From NCBI GenBank assembly GCA_039000515.1, contig JBCFYV010000012.1:85156284-85220283 (forward strand): a DNA stretch of 64,000 nt, read 5' to 3'. Position 1 is the stretch's first letter. Every line of letters begins with the position of its first letter. The notes under the pieces were generated by a model. The model did not search any database and was not told the origin of the DNA. It was given only the letters and a program-made list of their open reading frames with translations. This DNA is from Timema cristinae (taxonomy: Eukaryota; Arthropoda; Insecta; Phasmatodea; Timematidae). Of the stretch, positions 10,140 to 20,551 are shown piece after piece. The position numbers and the translations under genes are program-made.

Positions 10140-12350
10140 AGTGAGACCACGTGGAGAGGGAGCGGCATTAGGGAAGTAAAGAATGGCTTCGTTCTGCATT
10201 GGATGGGAAATGATGAAGAGAGGAGAAATTAAGAAGGCTTCATCATGAGAGAAGGGCTGCAGGCGGAGGTGGTAGGGATGAATGATTTAATAATGAAGAT
10301 GACAAATGACAGGAAAAAAGGTAGGGGTGACACAAGTGTGTGTCCCTTAAGTGAGATGTCCAGCAAAAAGAATGACAAGTTTGAGGAAACCCTGGAAAGG
10401 CATATGGGGAAACGAGTGCCAGATAGTAATGGGCGATCTGAATGCAAAAGTAGGAAAAAAGAGAATGGAGTTTGGGGATGTGTTAGGGAAGGAAGGATGG
10501 GAAGAGAGAAACAAGGAGGGTAGAGGGCTATTAGAGATATGTTCAAGAAATAAAATGAAAGTGGCAACAGCTGGTATAAGGAGAGAAAGTCATAAGATCA
10601 CTAGATGCAGTTGGAATGTGGAGCAGAAGTCAATGATAGACTACTTCCTCATGGACAAAGAAATGAAAAGGCAGATCTTAAATATCAAGGTAATTTCAAG
10701 TGTGTCCTTAGATAGTGATCACAGGTTGTTGGTGGCAGACATAAAGGGATGGGAATGTAGGAGAAAGGTAGTTCGACAAGAAGAAGAATAAGGGTGTGAA
10801 GGCAAAAAATCTTAATACCGAAGGATGAGATGCAAAGTGTAGAGGACAGGTAAAATAGGAAAGGTTTAATAACAGTCTCGTGGAAGTACAAGTAATAAGA
10901 GCAAGTGGAAGGAGACACCCTGGTGGAACGACAGGGTGAAGGAAGCAGGGGAGAAGAAGAATAAACCATTCAGAAGCCGTTTTAAGAATAGGGATGAGGA
11001 AACAGAGGAAGAATATAGGGAGAGAAATAAGAGAGAAGCGAGTTGAATGGGAATCCAGGAAGGAAGTAAGAAGCTGTTATATGGCCAAGTAAGAAACAGG
11101 ATGGGAGAGAAAAGACAAGAAGTTAGAATGATAGATGAAGAAGGAAGTACGTTGAAGACAGGAGAGGAAGAAAAGGAACTTTGGATGAGATATTTTGAAA
11201 AAATGTTAAACCCGGAAGAGGAAAGGGATGAGAGTGAAACAGGAGAGCAGGAATCTTTGCCACACGACAGGATGGAAAGAAGGTATAAATATGTGGAAGA
11301 CTTGGTAGTGGTATTTATTGCTATGGAGAAGGCATACTATAGCGTGGCCCATAGAAATATAGTTTGGAAAGCGATGAAGGAAGCAAAGCTCCAAAGAGGG
11401 GTTGAGGAGTTGTAATGAGAGTGAAAAGCATGTATGAGGATAACAAGAGTTGTGTTAAGACTGAGAGTGTAAGAACGAAGTGGTTCCAAATAAAAAGTGA
11501 AGTGAAGCAAGGGCCCATTACTATTTGTAATGGTAATGGAAATGGTCATGAACAAAGTGGCAGGAAAACTCAGGGAAGAAAGAATGACACCCATGATGTT
11601 TGTTGATTATGGGGGGAAAGGAAGAGGAAGCAATGGGACAACTACAAGAATGGAATGAGGAAATGAAAAAGTGTGTGGTGAAATTTAGCATGGCAAAGTG
11701 TGAAGTGATGGTAATGACAAGAAGAGGGTAAGGCCTAATAAAGCTATAAGGTTGGAAGGAGTAGAGGTGAGAAATGTACAGAACATAAAATATTTTGGAA
11801 GCGTGATTGAGGATTTAATGAGAAGAGGACAGCAGGGAGAGTTGTTCTATAGGAGGGTAAGAGACCTGCTATGGAGACGGAAGTCTTTTTGAAGTTTAAG
11901 AAGGTATTGTAACCTTTATCAAATATGTAGCAGAAACATGGACTTTGAATGTAAAAGAGACTAGTAAAATGGAGGCCACGAGAATTAAGTTTGTGAAGAG
12001 CATGTTAGCTGTCATGAGGAGAAACAAGATTAGGAATTAAGATATCTGGGAAAGAGAAGGAGTACAGGGAGTCATGAGATAGTAAAGGAAGCAAGACTGA
12101 GATGGTATGGGCCTGTAATGAGAATGTAAAAATAGAGACAGCTAAAGAGAATGTTGGCAATGAAGTGCCAGTATGTAGTAAAAACCCGCAACGGAGCCCA
12201 AGAAAATATGGGAGGAGCAGATAACAGAAAGTGTTTAAGTGAGAGTAGAAGAATTGAAGCAATTAAAGAAGGAAGAATGGTAGAAGGATAGAGGAAGATG
12301 GAGGCATTTTTATTAAAATGACTCTGCCCTAGGCTGGAAACAGTTGATTA
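10140..12350 (+). mobile_element. Degenerate non-LTR retrotransposon (AP-endonuclease plus RT)
   Basis: A G/A-rich element in the last eIF4A3 intron, in the sense direction. In order: an endonuclease part (10351-10791); a linker with YGQVRNRMGEKR and LWMRYFEKMLN (about 11080-11210); an RT part with VFIAMEKAYYSVAHRNIVWK (about 11310-11370); and a YFGSVIE motif near 11795. The C-terminal thumb (SMLAVMRRNKIRN) and the 3' end with GGCTGGAAACAGTTGAT follow at about 12330. The YxDD region is missing, and stops and frameshifts are many, so it is dead. Its 3' end matches the fragments at 30735, 45455 and 50390. Confidence 0.85.
10351..10791 (+). pseudogene. LINE-type endonuclease remnant (CFDP2-like)
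   Basis: A 146-codon open frame covers the C-terminal half of an exonuclease-endonuclease-phosphatase fold. Visible motifs are IVMGDLNAKVGKKRMEFGD (the GDxN catalytic block), RGLLEICSRNKMKVATAG, SMIDYFLMDKEM (the IDYI-like block) and SLDSDHRLLVADI (the SDH catalytic block). Such domains nick target DNA for target-primed reverse transcription; in animal annotations they often appear as craniofacial development protein 2-like. The start codon is only the first ATG of the surviving frame; the N-terminal half is out of frame upstream. Confidence 0.85.
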
Positions 12351-13000
12351 TGTGAATATTAATGTTGTAAAAATAGCTTTTATGACTGGCTAAAAATATT
12401 CTAATAACTGTTTGCACAATAAAACAGAAACATATTAAATTGAATTTATAAAAAAAAAGCCACAATTTCTTGGTCATATTAATTGCCAAGACTAAATTTA
12501 TTATATTTAAGTTACCAAATTTCTTACTAATAGTGATGATTTTTCTCATTTGATCGAGGAAGGCTATCATGGAAAATAGTTACTAAAACATCAAACGAGC
12601 TCTTCTACTCCCACTTAAAAAAATAAACCTTTATAAATTATTTTCATAATGGACTACAACAAAAAGTCTATAAAAAATATATTAAAATATTAAGTAGGGT
12701 AGAGGTGTTTTGATTTCTTCTTGTCAGCCAATTGGCTTTAAACTATATTTTTATCAATAGGATGTTGAAGTTTATCCGTCCTAAAAAATTTAATCAAAGC
12801 TAAGCAGTAAAGAGCATAACTACATTCATTTCTAAGGGTTTACTATTAGTCACATATTACCCAAGGGTGTGATTATAGGCTGCACTAGGGTTTTGTTTTC
12901 AGTTAATATGGTTAATCCCAGTGGATTTTCCTGTTAACTCTACATATAAAATTATACTACTATTATAAAAACCTTTAATTCATATTATTTCTATTTTTAG

Positions 13001-13017
13001 TGGCGGACTTGATATGA
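13001..13017 (+). CDS. eIF4A3: eIF4A3 last coding exon (VADLI stop)
   Basis: After the acceptor CATATTATTTCTATTTTTAG the frame supplies the last codons, VADLI then TGA at 13015-13017. This is the invariant C-terminus of eIF4A3 and joins 8157 in phase (G|TG). The 3'UTR continues into the sequence after the stop. The terminal intron is about 4.8 kb and holds a dead LINE in sense orientation. Confidence 0.95.
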
Positions 13018-13383
13018 AGGAGTGACCATCATTTCGAGGAAATTCTTACACTTCTTGGCACAATACTAAGTTCTTCTATTTAAGATCCTTTGGAATGACA
13101 TCTTCTCCAGAAGAACATTTATTCCAGCTATTCAACATCATCATAATGATATGGAATTTTGTTCCAGCATCATACTCTTGAAATCTTGAAGAGCCATTGT
13201 CTTTACCCAAGTTTTAAAAAAAAGTTTGATAAATGTGACAATTAATGTGTCTTTGTATTGTAAAAATTGTGTTATGTTATTCAATGAACAATATTATTTT
13301 AAAACTGTCATATGGTCACTAAACTGTGACGAATCTTCAAATTAAATTAGCAAACAAAGCTATGTTTGATTTACATTTTGCAT

Positions 13384-13389
13384 AATAAA
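13384..13389 (+). terminator. Candidate eIF4A3 poly(A) signal
   Basis: A canonical AATAAA lies 367 bases after the stop codon, followed by T-rich sequence and GTTCATTTTATG. It is the first plausible signal in the 3'UTR. The cleavage site is inferred to be near 13405. Confidence 0.55.
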
Positions 13390-13695
13390 TAGCTCTTTAA
13401 ATATAACCATGTTCATTTTATGAAATACATTTTGATGGAAGAAGGTACAGGAAAGACAGAGAGGAACACAGTTCAAACTTTACACTATAGCCACCGAACA
13501 AAACGGTAATGGTTGCATAAGCAAAACAATCCTTCAACAGTTTCATCGCACACATCATCTTCTTTGAGTGGGAAACAAAAAAAGAAGGTAAAAACAGTAA
13601 ATTGATAAAGAAAAACAGGACATTTAAATATAAACTTGAAAAAGGAAAAATTAGCAAGGACCATACAACCAGGAAATAAACACATTTGTTTTGTG

Positions 13696-13728
<33 letters not shown>

Positions 13729-14299
13729 GTAAATATGACTATAATATAGTATAATAACAGTGTGCAAATACTACAATATTGTAAAGTAAGTGATAAGGAA
13801 GGAAGCCAAGAAAAGGGTCTGTGAGCTTGAGTTTTTTCTTTCGAGCCGAGTATTTCAGAAATATGTGTTTCAGTTGAGTTTGAGTATATGATATTCATAA
13901 TTTTAAAATGTGATATTTTCAAAATATATGAAAACATATGTTCTTAAAATAAAATTACATTTTTATAAAAATTAAATACTTTTGAAAATGAAATTTAAAA
14001 AAACGAAAATATTAGGTTTTACATTTGAACTTAAAAAACATAAAAATAAGAACACTCTAAATATAGTAGAAAAAAAGTATTGCTATTTCAACACTCATGT
14101 CTTAATTTAACACATTAAAATCACACTAACAATTACAAAAAAGTTAGTAAAATTGAGAGATCTGTGAAGCAGGTTTTCCGAATTCGAATCAAAGCAAACA
14201 TTATTCGGGAAATTCAAATAATCATCAAATAGAACATATCCTAGTTAAATTTGCTAAAGAGTTACAGATTATACCATGAAAAGATTTTATTAAAGCTGT

Positions 14300-14650
14300 T
14301 TTTGGTCTAAAAAAGATCCAACTTATTTTTCAGTCAGTATCGTTGCTCTGGGGGTTAAGGGGCAGTTCCCAGATAACAGCCACTCTTCATATTGGCGTCG
14401 GAGATGGTGCTTGAAAGATTTATTTACAGCAACATCAAGTACTTGTAATTGTGAGGTCATACCTCCTGGAATCACTACTAGGTCTGTGTTTAAAGAGGCT
14501 AATTTATTCTTTACCTTTTCTGTAAGATGACCCCTAAAGATATAAAGGGTTAGCAATCCTCTTTGCCTTAGTAGGGCTCCTGGTCGCCTGTCCCAAACTT
14601 CTTGAAGCCACGAAACCATTAAATCATGTAATCCACCCGGTTTCATTACA
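14300..14650 (-). pseudogene. pogo/Tigger-type DDE transposase C-terminal fragment
   Basis: The minus frame 14323-14646 reads RGHLTEKVKNKLASLNTDLV, then VIPGGMTSQLQVLDVAVNKS and FKHHLRRQYEEWLLSGN. This is the last part of the DDE catalytic domain, with QLQVLDV carrying the third acidic residue, as in pogo transposases domesticated as POGK. The upstream half, with the first two acidic residues, is not recognisable in 14650-15400. The DF before RGHLT is replaced by YI. It lies between the ends of eIF4A3 and SF3B2. Confidence 0.85.
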
Positions 14651-15224
14651 TTTAAAGATTACCCCACTTGCAGTGGCAAGAAGCCTTCAGTTGGACAACT
14701 TGGCCAGTAGATAAAAACTGCGTGGACTAGTATTTCTACTGACTCCATTATAAGAGCATTCAAGAAGTGGTGTGTAAGTAACAGTTTGGATGGAACATTC
14801 ATAATTAAAAGCAAAGAGCCAGCACATGCCCTAGCATAAAACATAAGGTGAGTAAAGATCACAAGTACCTAACCTAAACAACAGTAGAAGCATTATAATA
14901 ATACCTGACATAATATAAAGCTCGCCAACAAGAGACATCCTGATCCCTCATACATGATTGACCTTGGCAAGCTACTTCCTTTCCACACATTTCCCCATCG
15001 CAAAAGATAGGAAAATATATGTCTTCCTTTAAACCTTTCAAGCACTTTCACTTGTTGATAGATAGAGCCTCCCGACTTATTTGTCTTTCTACAAGTGGTA
15101 AAATAACCCCTGTCCATCCGAGCCACTAAGTTTGCTAAGTAACAAAGAAGAAAACCGTCTAACAAAGAGATTAACAGGGATGAGTCCTGCAGTAACTGCT
15201 ATAACACTAGTGTGCACCCTTTGT

Positions 15225-15310
15225 TTTGTTTCCCGCCCAAAACTTTTCGGGAAAGGGTCATTCCCGACCTTATCCCAAGAGTTTGTGATTCCGTCCACCC
15301 CTACTTCCTT
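15225..15310. repeat. CCCG-rich repeat fragment
   Basis: TTTCCCGCCCAAAACTTTTC and GGAAAGGGTCATTCCCGACC are diverged forms of the repeat at 7680 and 8310, here with a GTCCACCCCTAC end. Confidence 0.4.
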
Positions 15311-15875
15311 TACTATCAAGTTAATTTCTCTATTCACTCTACCACGTAACTGATTTAAAGTCTGATAATATTAATTTATTAAGTATGACTGAATTACAGG
15401 TTCAAATTTTGATGCTGTATCTGTCAAATCTGAATCCAAGAGCTTTGAAATTATAGGCTTATGGTGAATATGCATAGATTTTATTTAAAGCCCTTTAGCT
15501 AGGTGAAAAGATTAAAATATCAGGATTTCAAACTTGACACAATTACTTTTAATTCTCTGAATCACTAGTAGTTCCAACAGTCCTAAAACATTCTGGCAAA
15601 GGTCTTGGTTCTGCACTAGTAAAAGAGTCAGCATTTCCTCAGACAATCGAGTGCAGGTTCTGCAGTGGCGTATTGCTCTGCCACTGACACCATCATGTGT
15701 GATGACACTTTTTTCAAATGTCTCAAATATAAAGAAAGAAGGGGTGTGTGAGTTGGTATTTCTCACTTCAAGTCGAGTTTAAATTAAAACAGTTCATTTT
15801 GAGTTCAAGTTTGCACTATAAATATTTCAAGTTGAATTATTTTTAATAAACATGCAACACATAATTATTTTAAGT

Positions 15876-15880
<5 letters not shown>

Positions 15881-15915
<35 letters not shown>
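15881..15915 (+). repeat. Poly(A) run of 35
   Basis: An uninterrupted A35 tract. On the minus strand it is a T35 tract downstream of SF3B2. It could be the tail of a retroposed sequence or replication slippage. No parent element is recognisable to its left. Confidence 0.9.
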
Positions 15916-15919
<4 letters not shown>

Positions 15920-15946
15920 TCACACAAATTTGGCTTTTAAAATCAT

Positions 15947-15952
15947 TTTATT
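15947..15952 (-). terminator. Candidate SF3B2 poly(A) signal
   Basis: On the minus strand the sequence reads AATAAA 365 bases after the SF3B2 stop codon, shortly before the T-rich run. It is the first clear signal I see in the 3'UTR. Confidence 0.45.
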
Positions 15953-16316
15953 TGATCTTTTGTAATCATAAAAAGGGAAATATTGAGAGGCTCTTTTTGC
16001 TGTGAAATAACATCTTGAAATTGAATTAAAAATTTCACAATAAAATAAAAAAAATCATGTAGACTCCAGTTTTTTGAGTTTTGTCAAAATTAATTCAAAC
16101 CAGTCACTTAAAGGCTGTTGGTCAAAGTCTGAAACACACAGCCTAACTATTTTTTTACTAGACCAAGATATATTTTGAATACATCTTCTATCTTTACTTT
16201 TGTCTGTGTATGTTAACCATGTCCACGTAACTAACCACATGATCCAATCCTTGTATGAGAGTACTGCACTTTGTACCAGTGATATTAGAGTTCAAATAAA
16301 CTACTAAATATAAAGT

Positions 16317-16388
16317 TTAAAATTTAAACTCTTTATATTTCTTGGCCTGCTTGTTGTCTTGATGCTGCTGTCGTTGCTTTCGTTTGTT
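16317..16388 (-). CDS. SF3B2: SF3B2 coding exon 13 (C-terminus)
   Basis: After the acceptor TTGATTTTCAG the frame reads NKRKQRQQHQDNKQ then AKKYKEFKF and TAA (16317-16319). KKYKEFKF is the conserved end of SF3B2 proteins. The 72 bases are in phase with exon 12. Confidence 0.95.
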   Translation of the reverse strand, partial: NKRKQRQQHQDNKQAKKYKEFKF

Positions 16389-17204
16389 CTGAAAATCAAC
16401 ATACAAGTACAATTACTTCACATACCTCACACGAATGTCTTACATGCAAGGTCTGGTCGAGTTACCGACCTCAATCACAATTCTGATTAACCACAGTTTC
16501 AAATTATGATTATCGATTATGATTATTTAGTAACTGATGAGAGGAGAAAAGAAGAGTAAATCCTATACACACATCACAAAAATGTAGATCCAAAAGTTCA
16601 AAATCAAAACACATAGTAATTTTTTAGATGCATTACCAGTATGTTCTTTCTTCGGAACAAGAGTTTATTTAGTTTAGGAATATGTAACTGCAAAAACAGT
16701 AATACTATCAGCTTAATTGAAACTTCTATAAATTGATTAATAATATGAAAACAGAATAGTCTACCAGTAGATTTGTGTAAGCTTTGAAGATTTCAAGTTC
16801 ACATTGAATATTTGTTAGAGCTGGGCCAATCAAATATTTTGCCATGCATTAGGTTCATTTAGTTATAAATAGTACAAAGATAGCATGTGAAGGTTATTTG
16901 TAATATAGCAATAGGCTAAATCCTAGTTAAAATTAGAAGGTACTGCCAGCACACTTAGCTTAGTGACAATGGAGTGGAAATAGTTTGGATAAAACACTAT
17001 AAAACATATTTTTAAGGACACACTTTCACTGTCAGTTTCATCAGGTTAAGAAAGTCAACTTATGCTCTTGGTTGGACTGAAAGGTTGACTGTCTAAAGGT
17101 CTACTTTCTTTACTTAAGTTGTCTGTGACAGTGAAAGCTTGTCCTTAAAAATGTGTATGTTTTTAAGTGTTTTATCTAAACTATTTCTAATTCAGTACTG
17201 CTAA

Positions 17205-18380
17205 GGCAGGCATGTCAAACTTGCTGGCCACATGTGGCCCGCAGAACTTATAACGAACTAAAGTTCAATTCAGCCCTACTTTTTTTTTTTCATAAACGTG
17301 ACTGTATTGTGTCAGGGAATATAAAGGGGTAGAAAAAGAGATAGTGGGAAAGAGCATGTCAGCAAGCAGTGGAGTGATACATTTTTGTCCCCTTTCCGAG
17401 AAACCTAAATGATAACATTAGCCTGGGCAAACTCACTGTAGAGAATGAGCTGACACAAAAGAGAAAACATTCTTTTTCGTTGGCAGTTTCCTCTTCAGAG
17501 TTAAGAGATAATAAAAGTATTGAAATCAATCTCATTTGTCTGCCGTAGCATCTGGTTGTGGGATTTCTTATAATTGTATTTGTTGAAATATGTATTATTA
17601 GATTTAGTAAAGGGTGACTTGTTAATAATGTTTCAAATAGTGTGCCTCAAAATGTCTTTTTCAAAGCCTTTGAAAGGCAAAACTGAAGAGGAAAGTCGTG
17701 TGCTTGAAAAAAAAATTGGAGCTGACATTTTGTTCACCTAATATAAAAACAATATTGTCTTGTATGTAAACAAAAGAATCGTGTTTGCAAAGAGTACAAT
17801 ATTAATTGTAATTATAGTACTCACAAGGAGAAGTGTGATTTATTTGTTGGAAAATTCAGACAAGATAGAATAAACAAGTTGAAATTAGGTCTTAAAAACA
17901 ACAAAATATTTTTCAATGAATTAGTAAAGTAGATGTGAGAGCTGATCAGTAAGAGCCAGTTTTACCTTGTATCAAATTCAAAACCATTTACAGATGGGCA
18001 ATTTATAAAAGAATACTTGATTGAAACTGCAAATATTATGTGCCCTTATAAGGTAAAAGGTTTTCAAAGTATTAGTCTCACATGAAACACAGTAGTTGAA
18101 TGCATAGATGATATTGAAAATGATTTGGGGAGTAGGAAAACTGAATGTCACAGTTGGTGTTATGATTCCAAATTTTCAATGTATTATTCATCAGGAAGTG
18201 TTGTGTTGTAAAGTTTTAAAAATGAATTATGTTTTAAAATGAGTTGTAGGAATAACCAATTTTATTCAAGCCCATGATTTAAATCGTCAATTTACTTCCT
18301 TACTTTCCGACTTGGACTGTGATCGTGAAGATTTGACATCATAGACAGAAATTGATTCATGGTATTGGCACAGCCCTGAC
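17205..18380 (+). pseudogene. hAT transposase remnant, GTF2IRD2-like
   Basis: The left end CAGGCATGTCAAACTTGCTG followed by GCCACATGTGGCCCGCAG (17209 on) is typical of a hAT terminal repeat. Inside, broken plus-strand frames spell the conserved N-terminal half of the transposase related to GTF2IRD2/ZBED5: YNINCNYSTHKEKCDLFVGK, KFRQDRINKLKLGLKNNKI, PFTDGQFIKEYLIETANIMC, ECIDDIENDLGSRKTE and, near 18290, RQFTSLLSDLDCDREDL. Stops and frame changes are scattered throughout, and the C-terminal dimerisation half is absent. It lies in the last SF3B2 intron, antisense to the gene. Confidence 0.8.
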
Positions 18381-18459
18381 ATTTGTTAACTTTAAATTTG
18401 TTTAAAAAAAGTAAGTTTTGACAATTAATAAGCTTTGCCAATAATTTTTCTAGCAATGT

Positions 18460-18640
18460 GTTTTTCTTACTACCCTTTGGGGTTATAAGCCTATGTACTG
18501 TACTAATTACTTTAATGTGTTAATAATTAGGAAGGTTTGATTTAGAGGAAGTATACCTGCTTTTGTGTGGCTTAGGGAAAACTACCCTCATTAGAACAAA
18601 CCTGAATCGAATCGCAAGCTTCCCACCGTATACACATACA
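18460..18640 (-). mobile_element. SINE family B fragment
   Basis: The sequence TTACTACCCTTTGGGGTTATAAGCCTATG at its left is the shared SINE tail in reverse. The family B body (GGAAGTATACCTGCTTTTGTG) follows and the copy ends near a CCTGAATCGAATCG B-box relic. Confidence 0.6.
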
Positions 18641-19109
18641 TTATGAAAATGACAAAACTTTGTAGTAGGATAGTTGAATAAAATTTGGTAGCAGCACATT
18701 TTTGCAAGTGTCTAAACCTAAATATGTGCAATATCATATGTTTCTTAACATAAAACAATATTTGTAAGATATTTTAACCTCGATTAAGCTTCAAGAATCT
18801 TCTATATGTTTTATTAAACTTTGCTTCTTATCAAAAAAGTGAACTTCACATATCTATATTGCACAGAACTAAAAACGCATTTTATATTTTACAATGCTGT
18901 AAAATATTGTAAGATTTGAATAAACTGATAACTTGTCAAGATAAAATCAATTTCTCGTGTTTTCTTTTAGCCTTTAAAGGTTAAATTTCTTTCATTTGGG
19001 AAAGGAGGAAGATAAACACATTATTTGGTCACAACAGGTATTAAGCCAGAGATGTTATATAATCAGAAAAGAGATTCTAGAGACAAAATCTTTCTAATAA
19101 CAAGATCAC

Positions 19110-19412
19110 CTTCTGCCTGGCGACGTGGTCAGCCAACATGTCGGAAAGATCTTCCTTCTGGAGTTGTGACTGCTGTTCCCGGATCTGCTGCTCGTAGCGT
19201 ACAGCCATCGCATCCGTGTCCACCAGATCCAATTCAGAGGGATCCAGGGCCAGCTCTACTGTGCCTGACCCTTCAAGGCCCCCTCTACGAATCACAGGGG
19301 CAGGAGGTGGTGCACCCGCGCCAGTCATGTCGTAGATGTGTGTGGAGGCCATCATGGCACCACCCACACGGTCCATCCTTTTCTCTGGTAGGACCTGAAA
19401 CAGTGCTGGTGT
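19110..19412 (-). CDS. SF3B2: SF3B2 coding exon 12
   Basis: The frame reads LFQVLPEKRMDRVGGAMM, then STHIYDM, an acidic variable stretch, and MAVRYEQQIREQQSQLQKED followed by LSDMLADHVARQK before a GTGATC donor. LPEKR...VGGAMMxSTHIYDM is a signature of SF3B2. The 3' border is certain. The 5' border is not: the A/G-rich AGAGGAGAGACACC offers acceptors ending at 19420, 19418, 19415 and 19413 (first exon base 19419, 19417, 19414 or 19412). I chose the one that keeps frame with the GTAGAC donor of exon 11, giving STPALF. The family usually has SETP here, so another start, or a second assembly error, is possible. Confidence 0.9.
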
Positions 19413-19679
19413 CTCTCCTCTGGGGGTTGACCGCAGCAAATAGGCTTAGTTTAAAATCTATATATTTTGGGAGGGTAATTTATTAGCAGAATATTTTAGA
19501 GACAATATGCTGGATATAATATAAGCAACTTAAAATATGCGAGGAGATAGGACGCGGGAGTTTTAAGTAAAAGCATTAGAATTTTCCTTGAAAATGGAAA
19601 AACCAGGGCAAGATAAAAGTGTATGTTGACGTTTTAATGTATTACGAGCGAAAGACTGTAAAAGTTAATGGATATATGA

Positions 19680-20005
19680 CATGTCACAAGTGCAGTATAT
19701 GTGAATGTTGAGGTTTGGACATATCTTGAGCGCAGAATATAGATGAATGTTGAGGTTTGGACATGTAATGAGTGCAAAATACAGGAGAATGTTGAGGTTT
19801 GGACGTGTCATGAGTGGAGAATATAGATTAATATTGAGGTTTGAAGATATCTTGAGTGCAGAATACAAGTGAATATTAAGGTTTGGACATATCATGCGTG
19901 CAGGATATAGGTAAATGTTGAGGTGTGGATGTATCATCATGAGTGCAGGATAACAAGTGAATGTTGAGGTTTGGATGTACCGTGAGCACAGGATACAAGT
20001 GAATA
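19680..20005. repeat. 42 bp minisatellite beside an SF3B2 splice donor
   Basis: The phrase GAATGTTGAGGTTTGGAC recurs at 19703, 19745, 19787 and about 19829 and on to about 19968, giving roughly seven to eight units of 42 bp with 10-20% divergence. It starts within about 10 bases of the exon 11 donor (20011). As 42 is a multiple of three, the minus strand stays open as a 14-residue repeat, but this is intron. Confidence 0.88.
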
Positions 20006-20011
20006 GTCTAC

Positions 20012-20259
20012 TGACCCTTCCATTTCACTCTCAATCTTCCTCTTGCGGAGCTCGATGATCTCTGGAGTCTCCATGCCAGCAGGAATAGAGGTAATGCCTG
20101 AAGGAGTGATTAGCCCCTCCACAGGTGTCACAAGCCCGGTATCGTCTTCTTTCCCACCCCCTTCCTCGTCCTCATCTTCCTCCTCTTCACTCTCCTCCTC
20201 ACTCTCAGACTCAAGCTCACCCAAATCGCTGTGTCTACCTCCTCATCCTCTGGCTCTGC
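20012..20259 (-). CDS. SF3B2: SF3B2 coding exon 11, with apparent 1-base deletion
   Basis: After TTTTTCTCAG the frame opens AEPEDEEVDTAIW in phase with exon 10. The continuation GELESESEEESEEEEDEDEE, then TGLVTPVEGLITPSGITSIP and AGMETPEIIELRKRKIESEM, lies one base off. The family has a W-GELE join here, so one G seems to be missing from the GGG run at 20220-20222 (CCC on plus). In the frame entering the exon, translation would soon go wrong. The acidic run, the (L/V)ITP repeats and the PAGMETPEIIELRKRKIE block are family hallmarks. The donor GTAGAC is weak. A sequencing or assembly error in a homopolymer is the simplest explanation; a real allele or pseudogene is less likely, given the intact remainder. 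Confidence 0.9.
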
Positions 20260-20551
20260 CTGAGAAAAATAGTCAACATTCTATTAACATTACAACTTAA
20301 TAAAAAAAGTTTTAAGTTCACAAATATACAAGACCTACTTAATGTAAGTTTCACAGGAATATTTTATTTCCTTTAAAAGGAAAATAAATAAGTCAAATTT
20401 AATTGGAATTAATAGTTAGATAAAATTGTAAATGATTGCAATTAGTTAATTAGCAAGATTATGCCATGCAGATAATTTAAACCAAAATAAATATATATAT
20501 AGAAAAAAAAGTATGTTAACTTCTATTAGAATTTAAACTCTTTGTTTAAAG

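Noticed and set aside
10229..10567. Minus-strand ORF rich in Phe/Leu/Ser looking like a membrane protein
   Set aside because: It is the reverse shadow of the purine-rich LINE endonuclease.
19665..19940. Minus-strand ORF with a 14-residue repeat (PNLNIHLYSALK)
   Set aside because: It is an open frame forced by a 42 bp minisatellite in an intron, with no start, splice site or family match.
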